From NCBI RefSeq assembly GCF_902859725.1, contig NZ_CADIJP010000003.1, positions 330,665 through 394,664 on the forward strand: 64,000 nucleotides of DNA, read 5' to 3'. Source of the DNA: Achromobacter mucicolens (GTDB taxonomy: Bacteria; Pseudomonadota; Gammaproteobacteria; Burkholderiales; Burkholderiaceae_B). Shown here in pieces: positions 35,707 to 44,740 of the stretch. A program made the translations under genes and the position numbers. The notes under the pieces were generated by a model. The model was given only the letters and a program-made list of their open reading frames with translations, did no database searches and was not told the DNA's origin. Within the stretch, counting starts at the first letter, position 1. Each line of letters begins with the position of its first letter.

Positions 35707-36798
35707 TCAATGAATGGTGTGCAGTTCGTAACTGGCGTCGTCGCGGTCTTGCCGGGCGGGCTCGGTGCAGAGGAACGAATTCCAGCCCAGGCGCACCTCG
35801 CCGCCCCCGCCCAACTGGCTGGGGGTGACGCTCTCGCGCGCCAGCACCAGCCGCACCTCGTATTCGAACGTCATCCCGCCGAACATCGTCAGCAGTTTCT
35901 CCAGCGCCTGCGCGCGCTCGCCACCCGGCAGGAAGTCGGTGAACGCCTGGCCCGACAAGGGGCCGATCCAAAGCCGGATGCGCAGGTCGCGCTGCCAGAT
36001 GCGGTCGCCAGCAAGCGCCGACACGCCCAGCACGGCGCCAGGATGCCCAAGCTGCGTGCGGTTCTGCGGCGGCACGTCATACCAGCGGCCGACGAACTGT
36101 TCCACGCGCAGCGGCACGCCAAAGTAATCCTGAAGCACGCGCTGCAGGTACGGCGCCGACACCGGCCGCTGACGCGCCGCCGCCGCGTAGTGCGCGATCG
36201 ATTCGTCATAGACGCGGCCCGCGCCGTTGTGCAGCCGGTCCCGCAGCGCCGGATGGCCGATGCCGCCCAAGGCCAGCAGGAGCGGCAGGTAATGATGGTC
36301 CTGTTCGGTTTCGTGCCGCAGCGGCATGCGGTACTTCTTCCACGCCGCGTAGAACAGCGCCGCCGCCCGATTCGAAAAAATGTCGAAGAACGCGCGTGCG
36401 CCCCTGTCGCGCCGCAGGCTTTCGCGGTTGGCCAGCATTTCCGAGTAGTGCAGCGGCAATGCGCCCTGCCCGCCCAAGAGGCCAAAGAATGCGGGCGTCA
36501 CGTCCACGCGGCCCAGCCTGCCTTCGGCCACGGCGGCCTGCCGCGCAGCCTCGTCCGCCAGCACTTCGCCGTTCTTGTCGTACGCCACCGCATCCACGAT
36601 CTCGCTGGGCGGAAAGCCCAGGCCCGGCGCGTTGGGAAAGCGCAGGTGCACCGGCACCGGATGACGAGTCGCTCCGCGCTCCTGCCGCGCAAAACATTGC
36701 TCCAGCAGGCGCACCGCCTGAAAAAACTTGAAGCGCTGCGGCTCGGCCAGCAGCGCGTCCATCACGCTAGGATGGCGTCGCCGTTGCAAGGGGGGCAT
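35707..36798 (-). CDS. tssG: T6SS baseplate protein TssG
   Basis: This 363-residue protein matches TssG (ImpH/VasB): FKFFQAVRLLEQCFARQE, LRFPNAPGLGFPPSEI and FFGLLGGQGALPLHYSEML are the typical N-terminal motifs. It joins TssE, TssF and TssK in the baseplate wedge. The ATG at 36798 has GGAGGA 10 bp upstream and overlaps the 3' end of tssF by 37 bp, as often seen for this pair. A second ATG at codon 13 is possible. Confidence 0.93.
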   Translation of the reverse strand: MPPLQRRRHPSVMDALLAEPQRFKFFQAVRLLEQCFARQERGATRHPVPVHLRFPNAPGLGFPPSEIVDAVAYDKNGEVLADEAARQAAVAEGRLGRVDVTPAFFGLLGGQGALPLHYSEMLANRESLRRDRGARAFFDIFSNRAAALFYAAWKKYRMPLRHETEQDHHYLPLLLALGGIGHPALRDRLHNGAGRVYDESIAHYAAAARQRPVSAPYLQRVLQDYFGVPLRVEQFVGRWYDVPPQNRTQLGHPGAVLGVSALAGDRIWQRDLRIRLWIGPLSGQAFTDFLPGGERAQALEKLLTMFGGMTFEYEVRLVLARESVTPSQLGGGGEVRLGWNSFLCTEPARQDRDDASYELHTIH

Positions 36799-38600
36799 CG
36801 TAGAAGTTCCTCCGCGCCGCGGCGCGACAACACAACCAACTGCACGAAACTGTTCGCGTGCACATAGAGGCCGAAGAAGCGGTTGATGACCGCCACGAAC
36901 GTGTGCAGGCTGGTGCCCACGAAGTGGTCTTCATTGACGGTCAACCGGATTTCGATGCCGCGCACGAAGGTGGCGAACGGTTCGCCCGGCATCCAGTGCG
37001 TGGCGGGCTTGTAGTCCAGTCCGACCAGCCCTTCGATCTGGCGCGCGGCCACGGCCGAGCCGGACAGGTCGTACAGGCGCAGCGTTTCCTTGAGCGCCGG
37101 CAAACCGCTTTGCACCAGGGACAGATGGTTCAACGCCAGATGCGAAATCAGGCGCCAATGCGCCGCGCGGCCCTGCTGGAACCGGTGCGAATGCGTCGGG
37201 CGGCGCAGCATGCGGATCGTGCGCGCCACCGAACCGCCTTCCAAAAACAGGTCGCCGCCCGCCTGGCCCACCGCAATCTGCGACGGCAAGTCCCGATTGG
37301 TGCAGGTCAGATCCAGGCTCAGCGTTTCGGTCTGCGGCACCGACGGGTCGAAATCGATATCGACGATCGAAATCTCCGTCTCGTAGCCCGGGCTGCGCTG
37401 CGCCATCGATGCATCGCGCCGCATCGTCCAGTAGTGGCCCGCCTTTTCGGGCGACTCGCCATGGTGCAGCGAATAGAACGGCCTGAATTCCACGACCGCA
37501 TCGCCCTGCGCGTTCTGACGCACCTGGCGCACGCGGTCGATCGAATAGACCTCGTAACCATAGGCCCGCCGCGCGTCCGCCACCACAGGGTACGACGCCG
37601 ACGCATGCGTGACGCGGATGGGATCCGCACGCTGCGAAAACAGGTTCGATACCGGCGTGCAACCGAGCCGCAGATTGTCGGCGGACGTCGACTCCAGCAG
37701 CCGCGCGGTATTGGAATCCGCGCGCAGGCCGCTTACCGGCAGGTGCAGCGTGAACTGGCGCACCGTGCCCAGATAGGGGCGCAGCGCGGCCAGGTCGATG
37801 TCCACGAAGTTGAATTTTTCCGAAAACACGAAGTACTCGGCCAGCAGGCGATACGCCGGGTGCGAACTGGCCGGAAAGTCGATCAGCGCGTCTTCTTCCG
37901 CCAGCCCGACCTGCCCGACCGGAATGGCGGGCAGACGATCCCAGCGCCCCGGTTGCAGCTCGACATAGGCCGCGGCGGCGCGCAGGAACAGCGCGTCGCG
38001 CAATGCCGCCACGAATGACGGTTCACCGTGCAGGTACACCCGAAGCCGGTCCACGCCCAGGGCCCCGAAATGCTGGTTCTCGCCGAGGCAACGCAGGGTG
38101 ACGGAAAAGCGCCCGGTCACGCCGGCCGGCAGCTTGGCCGTGGCGGGCGCATTGGCGCTGGACTCAAAGCCGGCGCGCAGGACTTCGACAGGCGCCAGCG
38201 TGACCTCATAGGTGGTGCGAAACCGGCACGACACGCCCCGCACCGGGTGCGACTTCAGTTCCGTGCCGCGCGCAATCCGGACCGGCGCGGTCAGTTGCGC
38301 GCCCGCGCCGCCAAGGTCGAACTGCGCGATGCTGCAAGAGGGAAATGGCCGCAGGTAATGCGGGTACATCACCTCGAACAACGCTTCAGTGAATTCAGGG
38401 TAGTCGTCGTCCAGCTTCTTGTTGATGCGCGCGCTCAACAAGGCGAACGACTCGATCATGCGTTCAACGTGCGGATCTTCGCAGGTCTCGCCCGACAGGC
38501 CGAGCCGCGCGGCGATCTTCGGGTAGCGTTCGGCGAAGTCGCGCGACGACGAGCGCAGAAAGCCCAGTTCGCGCTCGTAATAAGGCAGCAATTCTTCCAT
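36762..38600 (-). CDS. tssF: T6SS baseplate protein TssF
   Basis: This 612-residue protein starts MEELLPYYERELGFLRSSSR and has AERYPKIAARLGLSGETCED and RMIESFALLSARINKKLDDD, the hallmark TssF (ImpG/VasA) N-terminus. FPSCSIAQFDL and HPAYRLLAEYFVFSEKFNFV are also conserved. It forms the baseplate wedge with TssG. The length is normal. Confidence 0.95.
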   Translation of the reverse strand: MEELLPYYERELGFLRSSSRDFAERYPKIAARLGLSGETCEDPHVERMIESFALLSARINKKLDDDYPEFTEALFEVMYPHYLRPFPSCSIAQFDLGGAGAQLTAPVRIARGTELKSHPVRGVSCRFRTTYEVTLAPVEVLRAGFESSANAPATAKLPAGVTGRFSVTLRCLGENQHFGALGVDRLRVYLHGEPSFVAALRDALFLRAAAAYVELQPGRWDRLPAIPVGQVGLAEEDALIDFPASSHPAYRLLAEYFVFSEKFNFVDIDLAALRPYLGTVRQFTLHLPVSGLRADSNTARLLESTSADNLRLGCTPVSNLFSQRADPIRVTHASASYPVVADARRAYGYEVYSIDRVRQVRQNAQGDAVVEFRPFYSLHHGESPEKAGHYWTMRRDASMAQRSPGYETEISIVDIDFDPSVPQTETLSLDLTCTNRDLPSQIAVGQAGGDLFLEGGSVARTIRMLRRPTHSHRFQQGRAAHWRLISHLALNHLSLVQSGLPALKETLRLYDLSGSAVAARQIEGLVGLDYKPATHWMPGEPFATFVRGIEIRLTVNEDHFVGTSLHTFVAVINRFFGLYVHANSFVQLVVLSRRGAEELLRCPPCNGDAILA

Positions 38601-38650
38601 TGTTGTCTTTCCTTCCAGCGCGCCAATGCACCTGCGTTACGAATGGGGAC

Positions 38651-39136
38651 TCAGACCGTGGCCGGGCTCTTGGCCCAGCCCTTGGTCACGGAGTACTGCA
38701 GCGTCGAGGGCTGCAACGTGGCGTCGAAGGTGACGGGCTCGTGGGCCGGTCCCACGTCCAGCATCGCCGTGATCGCGAAATACAGCACCGACGTCGCGCG
38801 GCTGTCCACCTGGAGCATCACCCGCACGTGCGTCAGGCGAGGCTCGTGGCGCGCGATCGCCTGCTCCAGCGACCGGCAGATGAATTCGCGGTCATAGTGG
38901 CTGGCAAGACTCAATCCGGAAAAGTCCGACAGGCCGTACGTCAGCACCGACCGCTGGCAGTTGGGGAAGCGCCGCAGGTCTTCCTCGGTGAACACCATGC
39001 GGGTGTTCAGCAAGGCCTCGATGTCGCGCGCCACCGTTTCCTTCATCTCTTCGATCGACAGGCGGCGCAGCGCATAGGGCGATTGGCCCTCCGCCTCGAA
39101 CAGCTTGTCGAACAGACTCGGTTCGAATCCTTTCAT
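38651..39136 (-). CDS. tssE: T6SS baseplate protein TssE (gp25-like)
   Basis: This 161-residue protein has SLFDKLFEAE at the start and ETVARDIEALLNTR then FPNCQRSVLTYGLSDFSG, the gp25-like TssE core. TssE starts polymerisation of the sheath from the baseplate. The gene is separated from hcp by 82 bp containing a hairpin and T-run. It is followed, 50 bp on, by tssF. Confidence 0.93.
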   Translation of the reverse strand: MKGFEPSLFDKLFEAEGQSPYALRRLSIEEMKETVARDIEALLNTRMVFTEEDLRRFPNCQRSVLTYGLSDFSGLSLASHYDREFICRSLEQAIARHEPRLTHVRVMLQVDSRATSVLYFAITAMLDVGPAHEPVTFDATLQPSTLQYSVTKGWAKSPATV

Positions 39137-39162
39137 CGGGGCCTGATCAATCCGGAGACAGC

Positions 39163-39194
39163 AAAAAAATGGACAGCGGCCCGGCTCGGGCCGC
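39163..39194 (-). terminator. hairpin plus T7 between hcp and tssE; likely partial terminator
   Basis: On the minus strand an eight-base perfect stem (GCGGCCCG-AGC-CGGGCCGC, 39194-39176) is followed after six bases by seven T (39169-39163). It lies 25 bp after the hcp stop. Partial termination here would make hcp mRNA more abundant than the downstream baseplate genes. Confidence 0.6.
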
Positions 39195-39218
39195 GGTCTC
39201 TTGGCAACCTGGCAGCGA

Positions 39219-39722
39219 TCAGACCGAGTAGGTCTTGTCGTTCTTGGTCAGGCTCCAGGCGCCCTGGGCGTTGCCGCCCTGGTTGCCGCCGACCTTCTGC
39301 TGCGTGTACTTCCACTGCACGGCGGCGTACTTCAGCGAGAACGACTCGTGCGGCAGGCCTTCGGCCACCACTTCCGGCGCCACGCGCGCAATGATCACGT
39401 ACTTGAGCTTGATTTCCAGGTACTTGACCCGATTGCCCTCACCGTCCGCGCGCAGGAAATCGATGGTGACTTCATCGAACGTCGTGCCGCCGGACGCGTG
39501 CTGATACAGCAGCGGACTGACCACGTCCAGATCCTTGGTGAAGACCATTTCGCCGTGTTCGGTGCGCTCGGCGGTATGGCCGCCCGAGGTCGACGCCGTG
39601 GCCGAACGCGGCTGGATGATTTCATGGCGCCACGAGCTGACTTCGATCCAGTCCGGGTGGTCCTTGTCTTGCGATTCGCCCTTGAGCGCCGGATTGCCGA
39701 ACTTGACGTAGATGTCCTTCAT
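39219..39722 (-). CDS. hcp: T6SS tube protein Hcp (TssD)
   Basis: This 167-residue protein matches the Hcp1 family: DIYVKFGNPALKGESQDKDH at the start, then GEMVFTKDLDVVSPLLYQ and SFSLKYAAVQWKYTQQK near the end. Hcp hexamers stack into the inner tube and carry small effectors. It is preceded by GAAAGAGG at a suitable distance and followed by a likely partial terminator, in line with its high expression in other systems. Confidence 0.95.
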   Translation of the reverse strand: MKDIYVKFGNPALKGESQDKDHPDWIEVSSWRHEIIQPRSATASTSGGHTAERTEHGEMVFTKDLDVVSPLLYQHASGGTTFDEVTIDFLRADGEGNRVKYLEIKLKYVIIARVAPEVVAEGLPHESFSLKYAAVQWKYTQQKVGGNQGGNAQGAWSLTKNDKTYSV

Positions 39723-39767
39723 TGTTGATAACCTCTTTCAATGGATGAGTGGTCAGTGCAATGACGA

Positions 39768-41261
39768 TCAGGATTTCTGAGCCTGAGCCGGCAGTTCGGC
39801 AACCAGGCGCAACGAGATCGAGAGTTCGTCAAGCTGGAAATGCGGCCGCAAAAACGCCACGGCGCGGAAGACGCCTGGACGTCCCGGGACCTCGGCCACC
39901 TGCACCGAAGCTTCGCGCAGCGGAAACTGCGCTTTTTGTTCCTGCGTCGCGTTGTCGTCCAGCAGCACGTACTGCGACACCCAGCGATTCAGGAAACTCT
40001 CAACGGACTGCGCCGACGCGAAGCTGCCGATCTTGTCGCGCATCATCGCCTTCAGGTAATGCGCCACGCGCGACACCGAGAAGATGTACTGCAGCTGCGC
40101 CGACAACACCGCATTGGCGTTGGCGCTGTCCGTGTTGTATTTCTTGGCCTTCTGCACCGACTGTGCGCCGAAGAAGGCCGCGTAGTCCGAATTCTTGCAA
40201 TGCACCAGCGGGATCAGGCCCTGATCGCTCAGTTCCTTTTCCCGGCGGTCCGTGATTGCGATTTCGGTCGGGCACTTGAGCGCGATTTCGCCGTCGTCCG
40301 TCTTGAACGTGTGGGTCGGCAGGTTCTCGACCAGACCGCCGCCTTCCACGCCGCGGATCGCGGCGCACCAGCCAAAGTCGGCAAACGCGGCCGTCAGGCG
40401 GGCGCCGAACGCCCACGCCGCGTTGCACCACAGGTACTTCGAGTGGTCGGTGCCGTCCACGTCCTCGACGAAGTTGAAGCCTTCGACCGTGGTGCCTTCC
40501 ACCGGATCGTAGGGCAGGCGGCCCAGAAAGCGCGGCATGGTCAGGCCCACATAGCGGGAGTCTTCCGAATCGCGGAAGCTGCGCCACTTGGTGTATTCCA
40601 CGGTGTCAAACACCTTGGCCAGGTCGCGCGGGCGGCCCAGGTCGGCAAAGCTGTCCAGGCCCAGCAGTTCGGGCGAGGCCGAGGCGATGAAGGGCGCATG
40701 CGACGCCGCGGCCACGTGCGACATCTGCTCGATGAAGTACATGTCCTCGGGCTGGCGCGTGATCTCGAAGTTGCCCAGCAATGCGCCGAACGGCGCGCCG
40801 CCAAACGTGCCGAATTCTTCTTCGTAGACCTTCTTGAACATCAGGCTCTGGTCGAAGTCGATTGCGGTCTGGAAGTCGCGAACCAGATCACGCTTGGTAG
40901 TGTTCAACACCTTGATCTTCAGCATCGGGCTGGTGTCGGTCTCCTGGCACAGGTAGTGCAGGCCGCGCCACGTGCTCTCCAGGTTCTGGAATTCCGGCGC
41001 GTGCATCACCTCGCTCAGTTGCGCGGAGATCAGGCGGTCCAGCTCGGCCACGCGCGCGTCCAGCATCGCGGAAAGATTGTCGGACACCACCACGGTGCCC
41101 TTCATGACTTCACGCACCAGCTCACCGATGATGTCTTTTGCGCGATCGTGCTCGGCCGTCGACTTGGCGACCCGGCTTTGCTCGACGATCTGGTCCAGCA
41201 GGCCGCCTTGCGCGTCGGCCGGAGCGGCAGCGGTGTTCTGTGCAGCGGCGGAATTACTCAT
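39768..41261 (-). CDS. tssC: T6SS sheath large subunit TssC
   Basis: This 497-residue protein is TssC (ImpC/VipB): FQNLESTWRGLHYLCQET, FGALLGNFEI and LPYDPVEGTTVEGFNFVEDV are canonical. It co-assembles with TssB into the contractile sheath. The start overlaps the tssB stop by 8 bp, so translation is probably coupled. Confidence 0.96.
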   Translation of the reverse strand: MSNSAAAQNTAAAPADAQGGLLDQIVEQSRVAKSTAEHDRAKDIIGELVREVMKGTVVVSDNLSAMLDARVAELDRLISAQLSEVMHAPEFQNLESTWRGLHYLCQETDTSPMLKIKVLNTTKRDLVRDFQTAIDFDQSLMFKKVYEEEFGTFGGAPFGALLGNFEITRQPEDMYFIEQMSHVAAASHAPFIASASPELLGLDSFADLGRPRDLAKVFDTVEYTKWRSFRDSEDSRYVGLTMPRFLGRLPYDPVEGTTVEGFNFVEDVDGTDHSKYLWCNAAWAFGARLTAAFADFGWCAAIRGVEGGGLVENLPTHTFKTDDGEIALKCPTEIAITDRREKELSDQGLIPLVHCKNSDYAAFFGAQSVQKAKKYNTDSANANAVLSAQLQYIFSVSRVAHYLKAMMRDKIGSFASAQSVESFLNRWVSQYVLLDDNATQEQKAQFPLREASVQVAEVPGRPGVFRAVAFLRPHFQLDELSISLRLVAELPAQAQKS

Positions 41262-41769
41262 TGCGGCCTCCCTTGTCGGTCTCGCTGGTCAACTGTTGCA
41301 GCTTCTCGGTGCTGGACAACACTTCGCCCAGCAGGTCTTCCAGCTTGTCGTTGCCCGCCAGCTTGTTGCGCAGGTCCGCCAGCTTGGTGCGGATGTCGAG
41401 CAGTTCGCGCAGCGGATCCACCTGCTGGACCACGGCTTCCGGGCGGAAATCCTCGATCGAGCGGAACTTCAGATCCACGCCGAACGTGCCGCCTTCCTCG
41501 GTCAGCGCATTCTTGACGCGGTACGCGGCGCGCGGCTCCAGCCCACGCATCACGTCGTCGAAGTTGTCGACGTCGATGTTGACGAACTTGCGGTCCTTCA
41601 GACGCGGCAGCTCGGCTTCGGATTGCGCCGAAAAGTCCCCCACCACGCCCACGACGAAGGGAAGCTCCTTCTGTTCGATGGCGTCGCCCTTCTCCACGTC
41701 ATACGTGAGCTGAACGCGCGGCGGACGGACTTTCTGCAATCGTTTCTGAACGCTTTCTTTCTTGGCCAT
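41254..41769 (-). CDS. tssB: T6SS sheath small subunit TssB
   Basis: This 171-residue protein is TssB (ImpB/VipA): SVQKRLQKVRPPRVQLTYDV, VVGDFSAQSEAELPRLKDRK and FVNIDVDNFDDVMRGLEPR are hallmark segments. It pairs with TssC in the sheath and presents the helix recognised by ClpV. The length is normal. Confidence 0.96.
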   Translation of the reverse strand: MAKKESVQKRLQKVRPPRVQLTYDVEKGDAIEQKELPFVVGVVGDFSAQSEAELPRLKDRKFVNIDVDNFDDVMRGLEPRAAYRVKNALTEEGGTFGVDLKFRSIEDFRPEAVVQQVDPLRELLDIRTKLADLRNKLAGNDKLEDLLGEVLSSTEKLQQLTSETDKGGRNE

Positions 41770-41839
41770 GGATGGCTCCGTGCAAAGGATCGTGGCGGTC
41801 GGTCAGGCGCGCCGGGCTAGCCGGCGCGGCCTGGGCGAA

Positions 41840-42538
41840 TCACTTGGTAAGCAGGTCGCCGAACGGGTTCGGCGCGCGGTTGGGCTGCTGGGCGGGCTGG
41901 GTTGCGGCGGGCGACGCATTGGATGCGGCCCCCGGCGCGGCGCTGGGAGTGACCTTGGGTGCGGCAGACGTCGATGCGGCGGGTACTGCGCCCGTAGGGG
42001 CGGCGCTAGAAGGCGACGCGCTCGCCGGGGCGGGGTCGGCCTTGCGCGGCGGCTGACGCGGACGCGGCGGCGGGCGGCGGCCTTCCGGAAACAGCACATC
42101 CTGCCCCAGCGTCTCGCGCATTGCCGCGGCTAGGGCCACGGCGTCTGCGCGCGCATTGCCCGCCAGCAACGCATCGGCGCGCAGGTCCGCCAGCGACTGC
42201 ATGGCCACGCGCAGGCCGCCGACGGCGCGCACGCTCTTAGCCACGAAATCATCCGGATCGCGGCTCAGCGCCTCGTCGGCCGCGACGATGGCTTGACCAT
42301 ATTTCTGTTCGTCGAAACGAATCTTCGCGATGTAGGACCACGGCAATCCCTTGGACGGATTGCGGACCGCAATCTCCTCGAATTGCGCGACGGCCTGGTC
42401 GGCGCTCTTTTGCTCAAGCGCCTTTTCCGCTTCGGCCATGGATTGTTTGTATTCGGTTTCCGACTGCGGTTTTACCGACGCGCAGCCGGCCATTAGGGCA
42501 ACGACACCTGCGAGAACGACGAGGCGAGGAAAGCGCAT
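41840..42538 (-). CDS. TPR-type lipoprotein at the head of the T6SS operon
   Basis: This 232-residue protein starts with a lipoprotein signal (VVALMAGC, Cys19). Residues about 30-115 form TPR-like helices (AEAEKALEQKSADQAVAQFE; GQAIVAADEALSRDPDD). The last 80 residues are Pro/Ala/Ser-rich (PPPRPRQPPRK...). It is the first gene of the leftward operon, 70 bp before tssB. Similar TPR lipoproteins occur in related betaproteobacterial T6SS clusters, where they may help the membrane complex or its positioning. Its exact role is unknown to me. Confidence 0.8.
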   Translation of the reverse strand: MRFPRLVVLAGVVALMAGCASVKPQSETEYKQSMAEAEKALEQKSADQAVAQFEEIAVRNPSKGLPWSYIAKIRFDEQKYGQAIVAADEALSRDPDDFVAKSVRAVGGLRVAMQSLADLRADALLAGNARADAVALAAAMRETLGQDVLFPEGRRPPPRPRQPPRKADPAPASASPSSAAPTGAVPAASTSAAPKVTPSAAPGAASNASPAATQPAQQPNRAPNPFGDLLTK

Positions 42539-42693
42539 TTTTAAGCACCTAGCGGGGTTGTAACTAGGGGCCGTATTTCAACAACCTTTTGTTAGCCCAG
42601 CGCTACAGCACGTGTCTTCATGTTACTTGCGTCGAAATTGCGCTTAACGTGCTGCGATCTGTATTGCTTCACACACTTCCGGTATAAAGGGCC
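42539..42693. promoter_or_regulatory. divergent promoter region of the two core T6SS operons
   Basis: This 155-bp gap separates the leftward operon (TPR lipoprotein to VasX) from the rightward one (tssJ to vgrG). It is AT-richer than its surroundings. It holds an AACAA-CCTT-TTGTT foldback near 42580-42594 and a TATAAAG sequence at 42683-42689 close to the tssJ start. No sigma-54 or known regulator site could be assigned with confidence. Confidence 0.4.
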
Positions 42694-43311
42694 ATGTCCA
42701 AACATATCCATTTATCACGCTTCTTCGCAGTCGCGGCTTGCTCGCTTGCAAGCACCGTCATTACTGGATGTGCGGCCGTATCAGCCATCGGCGCGGTGGC
42801 CGGCTTGACCGGAAATGCGATGGAGATGGCGGGCTTGAAAAAGCCCGAAAACGCGCCTGTCGAGGTGAATTTGACGATCCATGCCGGAGAAAATTTGAAT
42901 GCCAGCAGCGGACAGTCGATGGCTGTAGTTACAAAAATATACTACCTGAAGAATCCTGAGCAATTCCAACGTGCGCCGCTCACGCAATTGATAGACACTG
43001 CTGCCGAGAAAGCCACGCTCGGGGAATCCGTGCTGGGAATACGTGAGCTGACGCTCACACCCGGCCAACGGTTCGACGCCGTCGAAAAGGTCCCCAAGCA
43101 AGCCGATTACATCGCGATCGCCGGGTTGTTCTACGCGCCCGCGCCGATGCGTTGGAAGTATGTATTCAAGGTCGACGACGTGGAAGACAGTGGGATTGTG
43201 CTGGGCGCGCACGCGTGTGCGCTCACCGTCGCCACTGGCAAACCCACGTTGCCGGCGGGCCTGCCAGCCTATGACCCGGCACGCCTTTCCGGCGTGCAGT
43301 GTCCCGGTTGA
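42694..43311 (+). CDS. tssJ: T6SS outer-membrane lipoprotein TssJ
   Basis: This 205-residue protein has a signal ending in the lipobox VITGC (Cys26). The mature part has VNLTIHAGENLNAS, VVTKIYYLKNPEQFQRAPL and LPKQAD-like segments of the TssJ/VasD transthyretin-like fold. TssJ anchors the TssL-TssM membrane complex to the outer membrane. The 3' part after about residue 160 is slightly longer than usual. Confidence 0.9.
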   Translation: MSKHIHLSRFFAVAACSLASTVITGCAAVSAIGAVAGLTGNAMEMAGLKKPENAPVEVNLTIHAGENLNASSGQSMAVVTKIYYLKNPEQFQRAPLTQLIDTAAEKATLGESVLGIRELTLTPGQRFDAVEKVPKQADYIAIAGLFYAPAPMRWKYVFKVDDVEDSGIVLGAHACALTVATGKPTLPAGLPAYDPARLSGVQCPG

Positions 43312-43377
43312 CGCGCATTGCGCGTAGGCCCGACTTCTATATGAAGACATGGAAAGACAAGCAAAGGGAGCGCCAAC

Positions 43378-44724
43378 TTGAGTCACTCAGCCAAAGTCCT
43401 TTGGGGCGAAGGGTTGTTTCTGAGGCCGCAACATTTTCAGCGGCAGGATGCCTATCACGAAGACCGGCTGGCCGAGATGGCCCGCGCCTTGCATCCCTAT
43501 GCGTGGGGCCTGCGCGCCGCGCGCTTCGATGCATCGGCGCTAGCTAATGGCATGTTGCGCGCCACCGAGATGAGCGCGGTGTTTCCGGACGGTGAACTCT
43601 ACAACGCCCCCCACGGCGATGAACTGCCGCCGCCGGTTGCGCTGACCGCGCTGGATGGCGTCACCGAAGCGGTCTTTTACCTGGCCATCCATCCGCTCAA
43701 GGCGATTGGCGGCAATTACCGCGATGGCCAATCGGCAGCCAGCTTCGACTCACGCTACACGCACAACAATGCGCCGGCCCCCGACCTGTACACCGGGGCC
43801 ACCACGGCTGAGCTGGCGTTCCTGCGCAAAGACGTGCGCCTGATCTCGGAATTCGAACCGCGCGACGCCCTGCTGGCCATTCCGGTGGCGCGCGTGCGCC
43901 GCACCGCCAGCGCGGGCTATGAGCTGGACACCACCTTCGTTGCGCCGAGCCTGTCGCTGACGGCCTCTGGCGCCCTGCATGAACAGCTGCGCCGCCTGCT
44001 GGACGCGCTGCAGGCCAAGGTGAATGCGCTGTACGGCTTTCACCGCGAACCCAGCAAGAACATCATCGAGTTCCGCTCGGGCGACGTCGCCTCGTTCTGG
44101 CTGCTGCACACGGCCAACGAGGCCTACGCCACGCTGTCGCATCTGTTTCACCACCCGCAGCTCCACCCGGAACGCCTGTTCCAGGAACTGGCGCGGCTGG
44201 CGGGCGCACTGATGACGTTCTCCAAGCTGCATACGCTGGCCGACCTGCCCGTCTACCGGCATGACGCGCCCGGCCCGGCGTTTGCCCGCATGGACGAAAT
44301 CCTGCGCGACCTGCTGGAAACGGTGATCTCCACACGCTACTTCTCCATCGTGCTGGAAGAGTTGCGGCCGTCGTTCCACATGGGCAGGCTGGATTCGGAA
44401 AAGCTCGACGAAACCACGTCGCTGTATCTGGCGGTGCAGGCCGCGATGCCTGCCTCGGAACTATCCGAAAGCGTACCCATGCGCTTTAAGGTGGGCGCGC
44501 CGGAAGACGTGGACAAGCTGGTGCTGTCGGCCATGCCCGGCGTGCCGCTGGCCTACACGCCGCAGGTGCCGCCGGCGGTGCCCGTCAAGCCCGGGGCGGT
44601 GTATTTCGCGCTACAGGCGCGAGGTTCGCTCTATGACCGCATGCTGCAAGCGCGCAGCATCGCGATCTACGCGCCCGCCGGCATCCCTGAACTCAAGCTG
44701 GATTTGATTGCAGTCACCCGCTGA
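43378..44724 (+). CDS. tssK: T6SS baseplate protein TssK (TTG start)
   Basis: This 448-residue protein is TssK: VLWGEGLFLRPQHFQRQDAY near the N-terminus is the family signature. It links the baseplate to the TssL/TssM membrane complex. The start is taken as the TTG at 43378, because it has GGGAG about 8 bp upstream and gives the N-terminus expected for TssK (SHSAKVLWGEG). No ATG would give the complete N-terminus. Confidence 0.94.
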   Translation: MSHSAKVLWGEGLFLRPQHFQRQDAYHEDRLAEMARALHPYAWGLRAARFDASALANGMLRATEMSAVFPDGELYNAPHGDELPPPVALTALDGVTEAVFYLAIHPLKAIGGNYRDGQSAASFDSRYTHNNAPAPDLYTGATTAELAFLRKDVRLISEFEPRDALLAIPVARVRRTASAGYELDTTFVAPSLSLTASGALHEQLRRLLDALQAKVNALYGFHREPSKNIIEFRSGDVASFWLLHTANEAYATLSHLFHHPQLHPERLFQELARLAGALMTFSKLHTLADLPVYRHDAPGPAFARMDEILRDLLETVISTRYFSIVLEELRPSFHMGRLDSEKLDETTSLYLAVQAAMPASELSESVPMRFKVGAPEDVDKLVLSAMPGVPLAYTPQVPPAVPVKPGAVYFALQARGSLYDRMLQARSIAIYAPAGIPELKLDLIAVTR

Positions 44725-44740
44725 CAGGACACGTACTTCC

